Positions 44,824 to 53,135 of a stretch of DNA of 64,000 nt are shown here, piece by piece (positions within the stretch are counted from its first letter, which is position 1; every line of letters begins with the position of its first letter). The DNA comes from Streptosporangium pseudovulgare (GTDB taxonomy: Bacteria; Actinomycetota; Actinomycetes; Streptosporangiales; Streptosporangiaceae). The notes under the pieces were generated by a model that was not told the origin of the DNA, ran no database searches, and worked only from the letters and a program-made list of their open reading frames with translations. The translations under genes were made by a program, and so were the position numbers. The stretch lies in NCBI RefSeq assembly GCF_014648055.1, contig NZ_BMQJ01000009.1, positions 186,342 to 250,341 on the forward strand, given 5' to 3'.

Positions 44824-45456
44824 CTACGACTGCTGGACCGCCAGTCGCAGGCCGAAGCCGACGACGACGAGGCCGGTGAGCCGGTCGATGCCGCGGCGGA
44901 CCGACGGCCGGCGCAGCCAGCCGCGCGCCAGGCCGGTGAAGCCGATGAGCAGAGCGCTCCACAGCAGCCCCTCGCCCACGTGGACGCCCGCCAGCAGCGT
45001 GCCCATCAGGGCGGGGGGCGCGTCATGCGGCATGAACTGGGGCAGCATCGCGACGTAGAAGACCCCCACCTTCGGGTTCAGCAGATTCGTCAGCAGGCCA
45101 CGGCGGAACGCCTGCCACCGTCCGCCCCGGGGTCGCTCCGCCTCCGCTGCCTCCTCCTCACCGCTCCCGCGGCTCTGCCAGAGCATCCGGGCGCCCATCC
45201 ACACGAGGTAGGCGGCCCCGGCCCAGCGGAGGATCTCGTAGGCGAGGGAGGATGCGGCCAGCAGGGCCGCGAGCCCGGCGCCGGCCAGTGCGCCCCACAG
45301 GAGCGTCCCGGCCTGGATGCCCAGCGCGACGGCCCAGGCGTGCCCCCGGCCGGAGAGCAGCGACGTCCGCAGGATGAGCGCGGTGTCCAGTCCGGGAGTG
45401 ATGGTCAGGAACCCCACGACGACCGCGAATGAGGCGATCGATGCTTGAACGTCCAC
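44824..45456 (-). CDS. LysE/RhtB-family exporter
   Basis: The 210-residue membrane protein has about six helices and the LysE-family motifs FLTITPGLDTALILRTSLLS (normally PGP in helix 1), GHAWAVALGIQAGTLLWGAL, WAGAAYLVWMGARML and GLLTNLLNPKVGVFYVAMLP with QFMPHD. Such proteins export amino acids or homoserine lactone-type metabolites. GTG 45456 is the start; the neighbouring GNAT gene ends 40 bp upstream in the same orientation. Confidence 0.92.
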   Translation of the reverse strand: MDVQASIASFAVVVGFLTITPGLDTALILRTSLLSGRGHAWAVALGIQAGTLLWGALAGAGLAALLAASSLAYEILRWAGAAYLVWMGARMLWQSRGSGEEEAAEAERPRGGRWQAFRRGLLTNLLNPKVGVFYVAMLPQFMPHDAPPALMGTLLAGVHVGEGLLWSALLIGFTGLARGWLRRPSVRRGIDRLTGLVVVGFGLRLAVQQS

Positions 45457-45496
45457 GTTCGGCAAGGTATCGCCTCCGGCTCTCCCGGAAGCGGGG

Positions 45497-46327
45497 TCAG
45501 GGGGAGGTCCGGAAGTGGTAGCCGTGCGAGTAGGTGAAACCGACCCGCTCGTAGAGGGCGCGGGCCGCCAGGTTGTCCTTCTCCACCTGCAGGTACAGCC
45601 GGTCGGCGCCCTGCCCCGCCGCCCAGCGCGCACCGGCCCCCAGGACCGCGGCGGCCAGCCCCCGGCGCCGCAGGTCCGGCCGGGTGGCCATGCAGAAGAC
45701 ACCGGCCCAGCCGGAGTCGGCGACGACCATCCCCATCGCGGCGGCCCGGCCCTCGTGCGAGACGCTCAGGAAGGCGGCGGGCCCGGCGATCCGCGAGATG
45801 ACCTCCCTGCCGACGGTCTCGCTGTCGGAGTGGCCGTCCAGATCGGCGAACACGGCGAGCCACCCGCCCGGGTCGCCCGCCACCTCGACGACCGGTACGG
45901 CCGGCGCCGCGTCCGCCCGTACTTCGGCCGCGGGTATCGCGGTGGCCCGCGCCGTGGCGGCGACGACGTCCCCGGTGCGCGCGGTGAGGACGGCGACCCC
46001 GCTCTCGACGCGGTAGCCGAGGCCGGCCAGCCGGGCGTCCAGCTCCCGGTGATGTTCGGCCGGGCTGATCTGGACGCGGACCGGGGCGCCGCGGTCGCGG
46101 TAGAACCTCTCGACGTGCTCGATCGAACGCACCGGAGCGGGCGGCGGCAGCGCGGAGTTGGAGCGCCGCCGCGTCACGCCCGAGCTGTGCCGGAGCAGCC
46201 AGCCCTCATGTTCCTCGGTGACCGCGGCGGGCCAGGCCAGCGCCGCGCACCGCTCGATCCGCCAGGCGGACCCGGCCGGAACGGCCCCCCGCCGCGAAGG
46301 CGTCTCCATGTCCGTGGCATCGTGCAC
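45497..46327 (-). CDS. GNAT-family N-acetyltransferase (two-part)
   Basis: The 276-residue protein has a C-terminal GNAT domain: VFCMATRPDLRRRGLAAAVL (acetyl-CoA loop), ADRLYLQVEKDNLAARALYE, RVGFTYSHGYHFRTSP. The N-terminal half (AAVTEEHEGWLLRHSSGVTR, RRSNSALP) is a second, degenerate GNAT-like unit seen in many actinobacterial proteins. GTG 46327 follows GGAGGAG. It probably forms an operon with the LysE-type exporter, which suggests modification and export of a similar amino-acid-like substrate (inference). Confidence 0.85.
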   Translation of the reverse strand: MHDATDMETPSRRGAVPAGSAWRIERCAALAWPAAVTEEHEGWLLRHSSGVTRRRSNSALPPPAPVRSIEHVERFYRDRGAPVRVQISPAEHHRELDARLAGLGYRVESGVAVLTARTGDVVAATARATAIPAAEVRADAAPAVPVVEVAGDPGGWLAVFADLDGHSDSETVGREVISRIAGPAAFLSVSHEGRAAAMGMVVADSGWAGVFCMATRPDLRRRGLAAAVLGAGARWAAGQGADRLYLQVEKDNLAARALYERVGFTYSHGYHFRTSP

Positions 46328-46384
46328 CTTCGTCTCCTCCCGTCACGCGGTGCCAGTCTCCCAGAGGGCTCGCCGCTGACCGGA

Positions 46385-46638
46385 CCCGCGAGGGGCCGCC
46401 GGTGTCTGGACCCGCGAGGGGGCGCCGGTGTCTGGACTGAGGAACGCAGGAGCGAAGCGACGAAGTGACGAGGGAAGACACCGGGCAAGAGCCCCCGAGC
46501 CGCGACACGAAGTGTCGCCATGAGCCCGCGAGGGGGCGCCGGTGTCTGGACCGAGGAACGCAGGAGCGAAGCGACGAAGTGACGAGGGAAGGCACCGGGC
46601 TTGAGCCCCCGAGCCGCGACGCGCAGCGTCGCCATGAA
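46385..46638. repeat. 114-bp tandem repeat with conserved hairpin
   Basis: Two near-identical units start at 46411 and 46525 (period 114 bp), and a partial unit lies at 46385-46410. Each carries CCCGCGAGGG, GGAACGCAGGAGCGAAGCGA and a 7-bp stem near its 3' end. In unit one the stem is GCGACAC/GTGTCGC (46502-46518); in unit two it is GCGACGC/GCGTCGC (46616-46632), so one pair changed from A-T to G-C on both sides. Confidence 0.85.
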
Positions 46639-46669
46639 CACAGCCGCCATGAACACAAAGGAGCATCAC

Positions 46670-47239
46670 ATGACCTGGGGAAACGGCGTTCTGTACGTCA
46701 TCGTGTGCGCCTCCGGCGCGGCCGGCGACGTCGGCCGCCTCGTCAGGCTCGCGCGGGACGAGGGCTGGACCGTCCAGATCGTCGCCACCCCGCCCGCACT
46801 GGACTTCATCGACGTCCCCGCCCTGGAACGGCAGACGGGCCGTCCGGTCCGCAGCCGCTACCGCAGGCCGGACGAGCCCAAGCCGCCGCGAGCCGACGCG
46901 ATCATCGTCGCCCCGGCCACCTTCAACACGATCAACAAGTTCGCGCTGGGCATCGCCGACACCTACGCCCTCGGCCTCCTCGCCGAGGCTCCGGGCCTGG
47001 GCATTCCGGTGGTCGTGCTGCCCTTCGTCAACGACGCCCTCGCCTCCCGGGCGCCCTTCCGCCGGAGCGTCGAGAGTCTGCGGGCCGAAGGCGTCTCGAT
47101 CCTGGCGGGGCAGGGCCGGTCCGGCCCTCCGGCCGCCCACGACCGGGCCGGGGACCCGGAGGACCGGCCGTGGGCGCGGGCTCTCGACGCCCTCGGACGG
47201 CTGCGCCGTGAGGCGCCCGGCGAGGTCGCCGGTTCCTGA
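46670..47239 (+). CDS. flavoprotein (phosphopantothenoylcysteine decarboxylase-like)
   Basis: A 189-residue protein of the Flavoprotein family. The core reads VLYVIVCASGAAGDVGRLVR, ADAIIVAPATFNTINKFALG (the FMN-binding PAT-N-K motif) and IADTYALGLLAEAPGLGIPV. Such proteins bind FMN and some decarboxylate cysteine-derived substrates (EpiD, Dfp). The substrate here is not evident. ATG 46670 follows AAAGGAG. It begins 32 bp after the tandem repeats. Confidence 0.85.
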   Translation: MTWGNGVLYVIVCASGAAGDVGRLVRLARDEGWTVQIVATPPALDFIDVPALERQTGRPVRSRYRRPDEPKPPRADAIIVAPATFNTINKFALGIADTYALGLLAEAPGLGIPVVVLPFVNDALASRAPFRRSVESLRAEGVSILAGQGRSGPPAAHDRAGDPEDRPWARALDALGRLRREAPGEVAGS

Positions 47240-47401
47240 GACCCGGGGCCGCCCCGGAACAGGCTTGCCGGTTCGGCGGTCGCGGCGCGGGCGCCCCGCG
47301 CCTTCGCCGAACCGGTTCCCGAACCCCTGAATCGGAACACGCGACCCCAGAATCGCGCGGAAGAAGTGGCCGGGCGCATCGCGCGTGCATACGGTTCGAC
47401 C

Positions 47402-47761
47402 ATGGGCGACACGAAGAAAGTAGACGACTTCCTGAGCAAGCTCGACCACCCGATGAAGGCCGAGATCGTGGCCGTCAGGGACATCATCGCCAAGGTGAGC
47501 CCCGACATCGAGGAAGACATCAAGTGGGGCGGCCCCAGCTTCTTCTACAAGGAGGACATGGCCAGCCTCAACCCCCGGGTGAAGAACTACGTCCCGGTGA
47601 TCTTCCACAAGGGGTCGCTGCTCAGCGACGAGACCGGGCTGCTTGAGGCGGGCCCCAAGGGCAGGGCCTACGTCAAGTTCCACTCCATGGCCGAGGTCGA
47701 GGCCGGCCGGGAGACCCTTGAGAAGCTGGTGAACGACTGGATCAAGATCATGGACCAGTAG
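47402..47761 (+). CDS. DUF1801-family protein
   Basis: The 119-residue protein fits DUF1801 (YdhG-like): VDDFLSKLDHPMKAEIVAVR, DIIAKVSPDIEEDIKWGGPS, FFYKEDMASLNPRVKNYVPV. Proteins of this fold are small, cytosolic and of unknown biochemical role. ATG 47402 lies after a weak ribosome site. It is isolated between the flavoprotein and the convergent folD gene. Codon use is somewhat richer in Lys than its neighbours. Confidence 0.8.
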   Translation: MGDTKKVDDFLSKLDHPMKAEIVAVRDIIAKVSPDIEEDIKWGGPSFFYKEDMASLNPRVKNYVPVIFHKGSLLSDETGLLEAGPKGRAYVKFHSMAEVEAGRETLEKLVNDWIKIMDQ

Positions 47762-47807
47762 GGGGTCCGCCCGCGCCCGCGGCCGTGGCCGCGGGCGGGA
47801 CGGCCGA

Positions 47808-48788
47808 TCAGCCGGAGACCGTACGGTCCCCGGAGCCGTTCGCGGCGGCCGCGGCGCGTTCCGCCGCCGCGACCGCGTTGCGGAACAGCATGGCGACGGT
47901 CGTGGGACCGACGCCGCCGACCCTGGGGGTGATGGCGCCGGCCACCCGGGCGCAGGACTCGTCCACGTCGGGCAGCAGGCGGCGCCCGGCGTACCGCACG
48001 CCGCCGCCGATCACGACCGCGCCCGGCTTGACGTGCTCGGGCCGGATGATGCCCGGAACCCCGGCGGCGGCGACCAGGATGTCGGCGCGCCGGGTGTAGC
48101 GCGGCCAGTCGGGCACCCCGGTGTGCACCACCGTGACGGCCGCGTTGGCCGTGGGCCGCTTCTGCCCGAGCAGGATCGCCAGGGGACGTCCGAGGGTCGC
48201 GCCCCGGCCGAGGATGACCACCTCCCGGCCGGACACCGGGATGCCGTGGTGGGCGAGGAGTTCCTCGATGCCCGCCGGGGTGCAGGGCAGCGGGCCGGGC
48301 AGCCCGAGCGCGAGCCGTCCCATGTTGAGCGGGTGCATGCCGTCGACGTCCTTGTCCGGATCCACGGCCATCAGCGCCCGATCGTAGTCCAGGTGCCCTG
48401 GGACGGGGTACTGCACGAGCAGCCCGTGCACCGCCGGGTCGGCGTTGAAGGATTCGATGACGGCGTGCAGGTCGGCCTGGGTCGCGTCCGCGGGCAGGTG
48501 GGCGTGCGGAGACGCGAAGCCGAGCTCGGCCGCCTGACGCTGCTTGATGCGGATGTATCCGGCGCTGGCGTCGTCGTCACCGACGAGGACCGTCGCCAGG
48601 GCGGGCGTGACACCTTGCCTGATCAGGGCGGCCACCCGTTCGGCCACCTCGGCGAGGATCCGCTCGGCCACCGGGCCGCCGGGAAGGAGCCGCGCGGTGG
48701 CCGCGGCGTCGCCGGAGGCTTCGGAAGGACCGGAAGGGCTGGAAGAGGCGGGTGTGGACGCGAGGTCACCACGCGGAGGCTGGGACAT
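47808..48788 (-). CDS. folD: bifunctional methylenetetrahydrofolate dehydrogenase / methenyltetrahydrofolate cyclohydrolase
   Basis: The 326-residue enzyme interconverts 5,10-methylene- and 10-formyl-tetrahydrofolate. Motifs are PALATVLVGDDDASAGYIRI with catalytic Tyr78 and Lys82, GLLVQYPVPGHLDYDRALMA, DKDVDGMHPLNMGRLALG, REVVILGRGATLGRPLAILL (NADP site) and GAVVIGGGVRY. An extra Ser/Pro/Ala-rich stretch of about 30 residues precedes the normal start region. ATG 48788 follows GAGGAG. A ZTP riboswitch lies directly upstream, as often found for folD. Confidence 0.96.
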   Translation of the reverse strand: MSQPPRGDLASTPASSSPSGPSEASGDAAATARLLPGGPVAERILAEVAERVAALIRQGVTPALATVLVGDDDASAGYIRIKQRQAAELGFASPHAHLPADATQADLHAVIESFNADPAVHGLLVQYPVPGHLDYDRALMAVDPDKDVDGMHPLNMGRLALGLPGPLPCTPAGIEELLAHHGIPVSGREVVILGRGATLGRPLAILLGQKRPTANAAVTVVHTGVPDWPRYTRRADILVAAAGVPGIIRPEHVKPGAVVIGGGVRYAGRRLLPDVDESCARVAGAITPRVGGVGPTTVAMLFRNAVAAAERAAAAANGSGDRTVSG

Positions 48789-48802
48789 GTGTCTCCTCGG
48801 AG

Positions 48803-48880
48803 TGGGTGCCCAGGCGGTCGACCCCCACGACGAGCTCCCCGATGGTTGACGCCATCCCCGTGCCGCCAGTCGCTTGACCT
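48803..48880 (-). ncRNA. ZTP (pfl) riboswitch upstream of folD
   Basis: Read on the minus strand, the aptamer has the 5' motif GCGACTGGCGG (48873-48863), hairpin GATGG-CGTCAA-CCATC, then CGGGGAGC, and P1 closure by GTCGT pairing with GCGAC. The 3' pseudoknot block CCGCCTGGGCA is at 48817-48807. These are the conserved elements of the ZTP riboswitch, known upstream of folD, purH and glyA. It ends about 10 nt before the GAGGAG ribosome site, so control of translation or transcription by ZTP/ZMP is expected. Confidence 0.85.
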
Positions 48881-48971
48881 CCAGGATGCCCGATCGTTCC
48901 CCTTCCGCGCCACCGGCGGGCCCGCGCCGCTGACAGGCCCGCACCACCGGCCGGACGTGGCGGCGCGTCCG

Positions 48972-49775
48972 TCAGCGCAGCAGCCCGACCGCGCTGTAGC
49001 CGTCGACGCCGGGCATCTTGGGGAGGCGGGGTTCGTCCGCGTCGGGCCGCCAGTCCTCGGTCGACGTCAGGCCGGGCTCCACCAGTTCGAAGCCGTCGAA
49101 GAAGCGCAGGATCTGCGCGTGGGTTCGGGGCATCGGGGAGCCGGCGGCGGTCCGGGTGTACAGCTCGCGTCCCTGGCGGACGGTGTTCTCGTCGAGGTCC
49201 CCGAAGGACAGGTGGCTGATCGCCACGGCGCTGCCGGGGACGAGCCGGTCGCGCAGCGTCGCGACGATCCGCTCGGCGAGGTCGTCGTCGGGGACGAAGT
49301 GCAGGACGGCGAGCAGGAGGACGCCCACCGGCCGGGTGAAGTCGAGGTGCTTGGTGACGCGGGGGTCGTCGAGGATGGTTTCGGGCTCCCTGAGGTCGCC
49401 GTCCACGACGATGGTCCGCTGGTCGTCGGCCAGCAGCGCCCGCCCGTGGGTGAGCACGATGGCGTCGTTGTCGACGTAGACCGTGCGGGAGTCGGGCGCC
49501 GCCTTCTGCGCCACCTGGTGCACATTCTCCTGCGTGGGCAGGCCCGCGCCGATGTCGAGGAACTGCCGGATCCCGCTCTCCGCCATGAATCGTACGGCCC
49601 TGCGCAGGAAACGCCGGTTGGCCTGTACCCCTTCCCGGGCGTTCGGCGTGATCTCGATGAGCTTCTCGGCCGCGGCGCGGTCGGAGGCGAAGTTGTCCTT
49701 GCCGCCCAGGAGGTAGTCGTAGATCCGGGCAACACTCGGAACCGCCGGATCGATCCCTTCAGGCACAGTGTTCAC
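48972..49775 (-). CDS. SAM-dependent methyltransferase, DUF574/Methyltransf_19 type
   Basis: The 267-residue protein shows the actinobacterial DUF574 pattern: PSVARIYDYLLGGKDNFASD, IRQFLDIGAGLPTQENVHQV (SAM motif), VYVDNDAIVLTHGRALLADD, VGVLLLAVLHFVPD and EPGLTSTEDWRPDA. These are widespread in actinomycetes, often beside SARP or regulatory genes; the substrate is unknown. GTG 49775 is the start, with a weak ribosome site. Confidence 0.9.
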   Translation of the reverse strand: MNTVPEGIDPAVPSVARIYDYLLGGKDNFASDRAAAEKLIEITPNAREGVQANRRFLRRAVRFMAESGIRQFLDIGAGLPTQENVHQVAQKAAPDSRTVYVDNDAIVLTHGRALLADDQRTIVVDGDLREPETILDDPRVTKHLDFTRPVGVLLLAVLHFVPDDDLAERIVATLRDRLVPGSAVAISHLSFGDLDENTVRQGRELYTRTAAGSPMPRTHAQILRFFDGFELVEPGLTSTEDWRPDADEPRLPKMPGVDGYSAVGLLR

Positions 49776-50029
49776 GTTTCATCCCACCCTCACGCGTTTC
49801 CGCCGATCCTAAAGGAGCCAAGTGGCCGTGACGGGCCGAAACCGAGAACACCTCACATTTCTCCCATGAGGTGTCCGAAACGGACACCGACCGGCGGGGG
49901 GACCGTACGGCGAGCCGCCGGGACCGCTCCTCCCGGGAGGGCCGACTCGCCCGGGAAGGGGCCGGCCCCGGTTTGGAAGGCCCCCGCCACGGTGAAGATC
50001 CATCGGCGAGCCGGAGGAGGAGGCGCGAC

Positions 50030-50875
50030 GTGAACGATCTGCCGATCTGCGTGACCTGCGGGGTCCAGTACGGCGAGTCGCGTGACGACTGCCCGATCTG
50101 CGAGGACGAGCGGCAGTACGTCGGCTGGGAGGGGCAGCGCTGGACGTCCCTGCGGGAGCTGCGCGAGACCGGGCACCGGTCCGTGGTCGCGGAGGAGGGG
50201 CCGGGCGTGTTCGGGGTGGGCACCGACCCGGCCACGGCCATCGGGCAGCGGGCGCTGCTGGTGCGCACCCCGTCGGGCAACGTGCTGTGGGACATGGTCA
50301 CCCACCTGGACGACGACCTGATCAGGCAGGTGAACGAGCTGGGCGGGATCGACGCCATCGCGATCAGCCATCCGCACTTCTACGGCACGATGGTGGAGTG
50401 GGCCCACGTGTTCGACGCCCCGATCCACATCCACTCGGCCGACCGGCGGTGGGTGGCCCGCCCCGACGAGTCGGTCGTCTTCTGGGACGGCGACACGCAC
50501 GAGATCGCCGAGGGCCTCACACTGATCAACGCGGGAGTGCACTTCGACGGCGGGCAGGTGATGCACCGGCGTGACGGCGAGGACGGCCGGGGCGCGCTGT
50601 TCTCCGGCGACATTCTCCAGGTGGTGCCCGACCGCCGCTGGGTGAGCTTCATGTACAGCTACCCGAACCTCATCCCCGAGCGTCCCCGCACGGTCCGCCG
50701 GGCCCTGTCGCTGCTCGCGCCGTACGGCTTCGACCGCGTCTACGGCGGGTGGTGGAAACGGGTCGTCCGCACCGACGGCGCCGCGGCCGTGCGCCGCTCC
50801 GCGGAGCGCTATCTCCGCTTCGCCCTGGACGACAGCCCGGACGGGCCGCCGCCGAAACCGCGGGCGGCACCGTGA
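50030..50875 (+). CDS. MBL-fold hydrolase with N-terminal zinc-ribbon-like segment
   Basis: A 281-residue protein. The first 25 residues have two CxxC pairs (CVTCGVQYGESRDDCPIC), suggesting a small zinc ribbon. The rest has a metallo-beta-lactamase-like fold: NVLWDMVTHLDDDLIRQVNE, IDAIAISHPHFYGTMVEWAH (in place of HxHxDH), GALFSGDILQVVPDRRWVSF. The substitution of the usual HxHxDH by HPHFYGTMVEW suggests altered metal binding or loss of hydrolase activity. GTG 50030 follows AGGAGGAGG. Substrate unknown. Confidence 0.78.
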   Translation: MNDLPICVTCGVQYGESRDDCPICEDERQYVGWEGQRWTSLRELRETGHRSVVAEEGPGVFGVGTDPATAIGQRALLVRTPSGNVLWDMVTHLDDDLIRQVNELGGIDAIAISHPHFYGTMVEWAHVFDAPIHIHSADRRWVARPDESVVFWDGDTHEIAEGLTLINAGVHFDGGQVMHRRDGEDGRGALFSGDILQVVPDRRWVSFMYSYPNLIPERPRTVRRALSLLAPYGFDRVYGGWWKRVVRTDGAAAVRRSAERYLRFALDDSPDGPPPKPRAAP

Positions 50876-50884
50876 CCGAACCCT

Positions 50885-51110
50885 GAACCGGAACCGGAAC
50901 CGGAACCGAGATCGGAACCGGAACCGAGATCGGGGCCGGAACCGAGATCGGGGCCGGAACCGAGATCGGGGCCGGAACCGAGATCGGGGCCGAAAACGGA
51001 AACGGAAACGGGACCGGGACCGGGACCGGGATCGAAAACGGAAACGGGACCGGAGACGGAAGCGGAGCCGGAGTTCGGACCGGAGACGAACCCGGACCCG
51101 GAGCCGGCCC
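50885..51110. repeat. short tandem repeats: GGAACC hexamers and five 18-bp units
   Basis: Hexamers GGAACC run from about 50886. Five 18-bp units CCGAGATCGGGGCCGGAA (first with AA in place of GG) start at 50906, 50924, 50942, 50960 and 50978. Then come GGAAAC and GGGACC hexamers to about 51090. The array fills the 377-bp gap before the STAS gene; no gene is present. Confidence 0.9.
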
Positions 51111-51252
51111 GGTGGCACGGCCGGCGCCCCCGGCGACGGCGGACGGGAGGGAATCGCCGCGAAATGCGGTCATATCCCGCCCCGGAGGCCGCATACCTGG
51201 TAGGACGGATGGAGTACCCGCCCTGTGAACCGCGGGTCTAAGGAGCCCCCTG

Positions 51253-51786
51253 ATGTCATCCGAAGGCGCGACGACGCTCCTCATCTCATCGGACTCGTAC
51301 GGCGCCGTCATCGTCATCCGCGCCGCCGGTGAGCTCGACTACGACTGCGTCCCGGTGTTCCAGCGAGAGCTGTCCCGGGCTTTGGACCGTGACACCGGAC
51401 CGCCGGAGCTGCTCGTCCTCGACCTGAGCGGGCTCACCTTCTGCGACTCCACCGGGCTGGCCGGGCTGCTGTGGGGCATGCGCCGGAGCCAGGAGACCGG
51501 GACCCGCATGGTGCTGGCGGGCGCGTCCAGTGCCCTGCTCCACATGCTGAGGATCACCGGCCTGCTGCCCTACTTCGAGACGGCGGCCTCCGCGGCGGAG
51601 GCCATGGGGCGTCCCGGGACGGCAGCGGGCACGGAGGCGGATCGGGCCTCCGGTCCGGCATGGCCGGGATCAGGACGGGTCGAGGTCGATGTGCAGGCGG
51701 ACGACCGTCCCGGCCCCTGGGGCGGACCGGATCTGGACCAGGTCGCACAGCTGGTGGACCAGCCAGAGGCCCCGGCCGCCCAGTGA
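51253..51786 (+). CDS. STAS-domain anti-sigma factor antagonist with C-terminal extension
   Basis: A 177-residue protein. The STAS domain (about 8-115) has ELDYDCVPVFQRELSRALDR, ELLVLDLSGLTFCDSTGLAG with phosphorylatable Ser66, and TRMVLAGASSALLHMLRITG. It should bind an RsbW-like kinase in partner switching. The last 60 residues are low-complexity. Their final 117 bp overlap the 3' end of the convergent MEDS/ATPase gene, its likely partner. ATG 51253 follows AAGGAG. Confidence 0.88.
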   Translation: MSSEGATTLLISSDSYGAVIVIRAAGELDYDCVPVFQRELSRALDRDTGPPELLVLDLSGLTFCDSTGLAGLLWGMRRSQETGTRMVLAGASSALLHMLRITGLLPYFETAASAAEAMGRPGTAAGTEADRASGPAWPGSGRVEVDVQADDRPGPWGGPDLDQVAQLVDQPEAPAAQ

Positions 51787-52635
51787 CCTGGCCTCGGGGA
51801 GCCTGCGACCGGCCATGGGGTCGGTCATCACCCCCTCGTCGCGGAACTCGCACACGAACGTGCCCCGCCACGCCCAGACGCGGAGGGTGCCGTGCCCGCC
51901 CCCGTGGACGACGCTGTTGGTGGCCGCCTCGGTGACCGCGACGAGGGTCTCCCTCAGCCGCTCTCCCCGAAGCCCGCACGGCACGGCGCGGGCGGCGACC
52001 GCGTCACGGACCGCGGCGAGGTCCCCCCGGCCGTAGGAGAACTCCTCGAAGGGGCCGGGGGCGGGTTCGAGCTCGTCCCAGGCGAAGGGCTCGGCGGTGT
52101 AGGCCGCGTACCCGCGGTGGACGCCCTCCTCAAGCATGAACGGGTGGCACCGGGTGATCTCCCGCAGGGTCCCGGCGCCGATCGCGGCGGTGTCGCAGGG
52201 GCACAGCAGCCACCAGGCCGGCGAGGCGGTGAACGCCACGTTGAGCAGCCACTCGTGGTAGCGCAGCTCGGTGGTCTCCGCGGCGCTCCGCCCGTCCCAG
52301 CCGACCTCGCCGATGCCGCGCACCGGCCGCCCCTTCCCCGCCCACTCGGCGGTCCACCGCTGCCAGGCGGGGACGAGCCGGGCGGGGTTGCGGCCCAGTC
52401 CGGAGGTGTCCATGAACACCACGCGCGGGTCGGGGGCGGGAAGCGCCGCGCGCAGGACCCGCTCCCTCCGCTCCGGTACGGAGACCAGTACGACCTCGTC
52501 GGCCGCCAGCGCGTCCTCGATGAAGGACAGCGCTCCGGAGAGGAACTGCGCCTCCCCGGAGTAGGGGTAGAGCTCGTGGCGCAGTCCTGACGCCCTGGCG
52601 GCCCTCGTGAGCGTGTGTGTTCCGGCGACGTCCAT
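51670..52635 (-). CDS. MEDS-domain sensor with RsbW-like ATPase
   Basis: The 321-residue protein has an N-terminal MEDS (DcmR-like sensory) domain (about 1-185; LYPYSGEAQFLSGALSFIED, ALAADEVVLVSVPERRERVL, VVFMDTSGLGRNPARLVPAW) and a C-terminal HATPase like the anti-sigma kinase RsbW (about 200-321; ETLVAVTEAATNSVVHGGGH with the N-box, EFRDEGVMTDPMAG, LGGRGLWLVHQLCDLVQIRS). It could sense a small molecule and phosphorylate a STAS protein. ATG 52635 was chosen after GGGAG. The gene converges on and overlaps the STAS gene by 117 bp. Confidence 0.9.
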   Translation of the reverse strand: MDVAGTHTLTRAARASGLRHELYPYSGEAQFLSGALSFIEDALAADEVVLVSVPERRERVLRAALPAPDPRVVFMDTSGLGRNPARLVPAWQRWTAEWAGKGRPVRGIGEVGWDGRSAAETTELRYHEWLLNVAFTASPAWWLLCPCDTAAIGAGTLREITRCHPFMLEEGVHRGYAAYTAEPFAWDELEPAPGPFEEFSYGRGDLAAVRDAVAARAVPCGLRGERLRETLVAVTEAATNSVVHGGGHGTLRVWAWRGTFVCEFRDEGVMTDPMAGRRLPEARSLGGRGLWLVHQLCDLVQIRSAPGAGTVVRLHIDLDPS

Positions 52636-53135
52636 CGGCTCCCACCCCGTCCGTGCGGGGCCGCGGCGGACCGGAGGCGCGGTGCCGCGGCCACGGAGGA
52701 CCGCCGAACGGCGCGCGCCGCCGGAACGGCGGGCTCCGGCGACGTCCCGGCCCCCGGCCCCCGAGCCGGAGTTCCGAAACGACGGTCCTCGCGTTCTGGT
52801 GCCCCGTTCGCGGGGACGCACACCTGCCGCAGGCCGGACGCGTGGGCCGGGTCGTACGGCCCGGCGGGCGATTGCCGCGCGGCTCCGCGCGCCGGGGCGC
52901 GGGCGCGGTACGGGCGCGGTGTGAGCGGGCGGGACACAAGGCGGGAACGCGATCGGAGCAGCCGGAGCAGCCGGAGCGGCCGGAGCGGCCGGCCGAATCA
53001 GCAATAAAGAGCAGGAAAAACGCCGAGAAAAGATAACTTCTCGAACGATGTCGCGAAACCCTGCGCACCGCACTGACAGGTGCGTCAAAATCGTGTCACC
53101 AGGGACGGTCCACTACTTCGCGAAAGTGGGTCCCG
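52636..53135. other. divergent 500-bp region before the TS-like cluster
   Basis: No gene was recognised. CGGAGCAGC/CGGAGCGGC 9-bp repeats occupy 52954-52990. An AT-rich patch follows, with a 6-bp stem CGAGAA/TTCTCG (53024-53043) and AGATAA at 53031 as a possible -10. The region must hold the promoters for both flanking directions. Confidence 0.4.

Noticed and set aside
46385..46638. CRISPR array or coding repeats at the 114-bp tandem repeat
   Set aside because: Units are long and contiguous without unique spacers; peptide frames on both strands lack starts.
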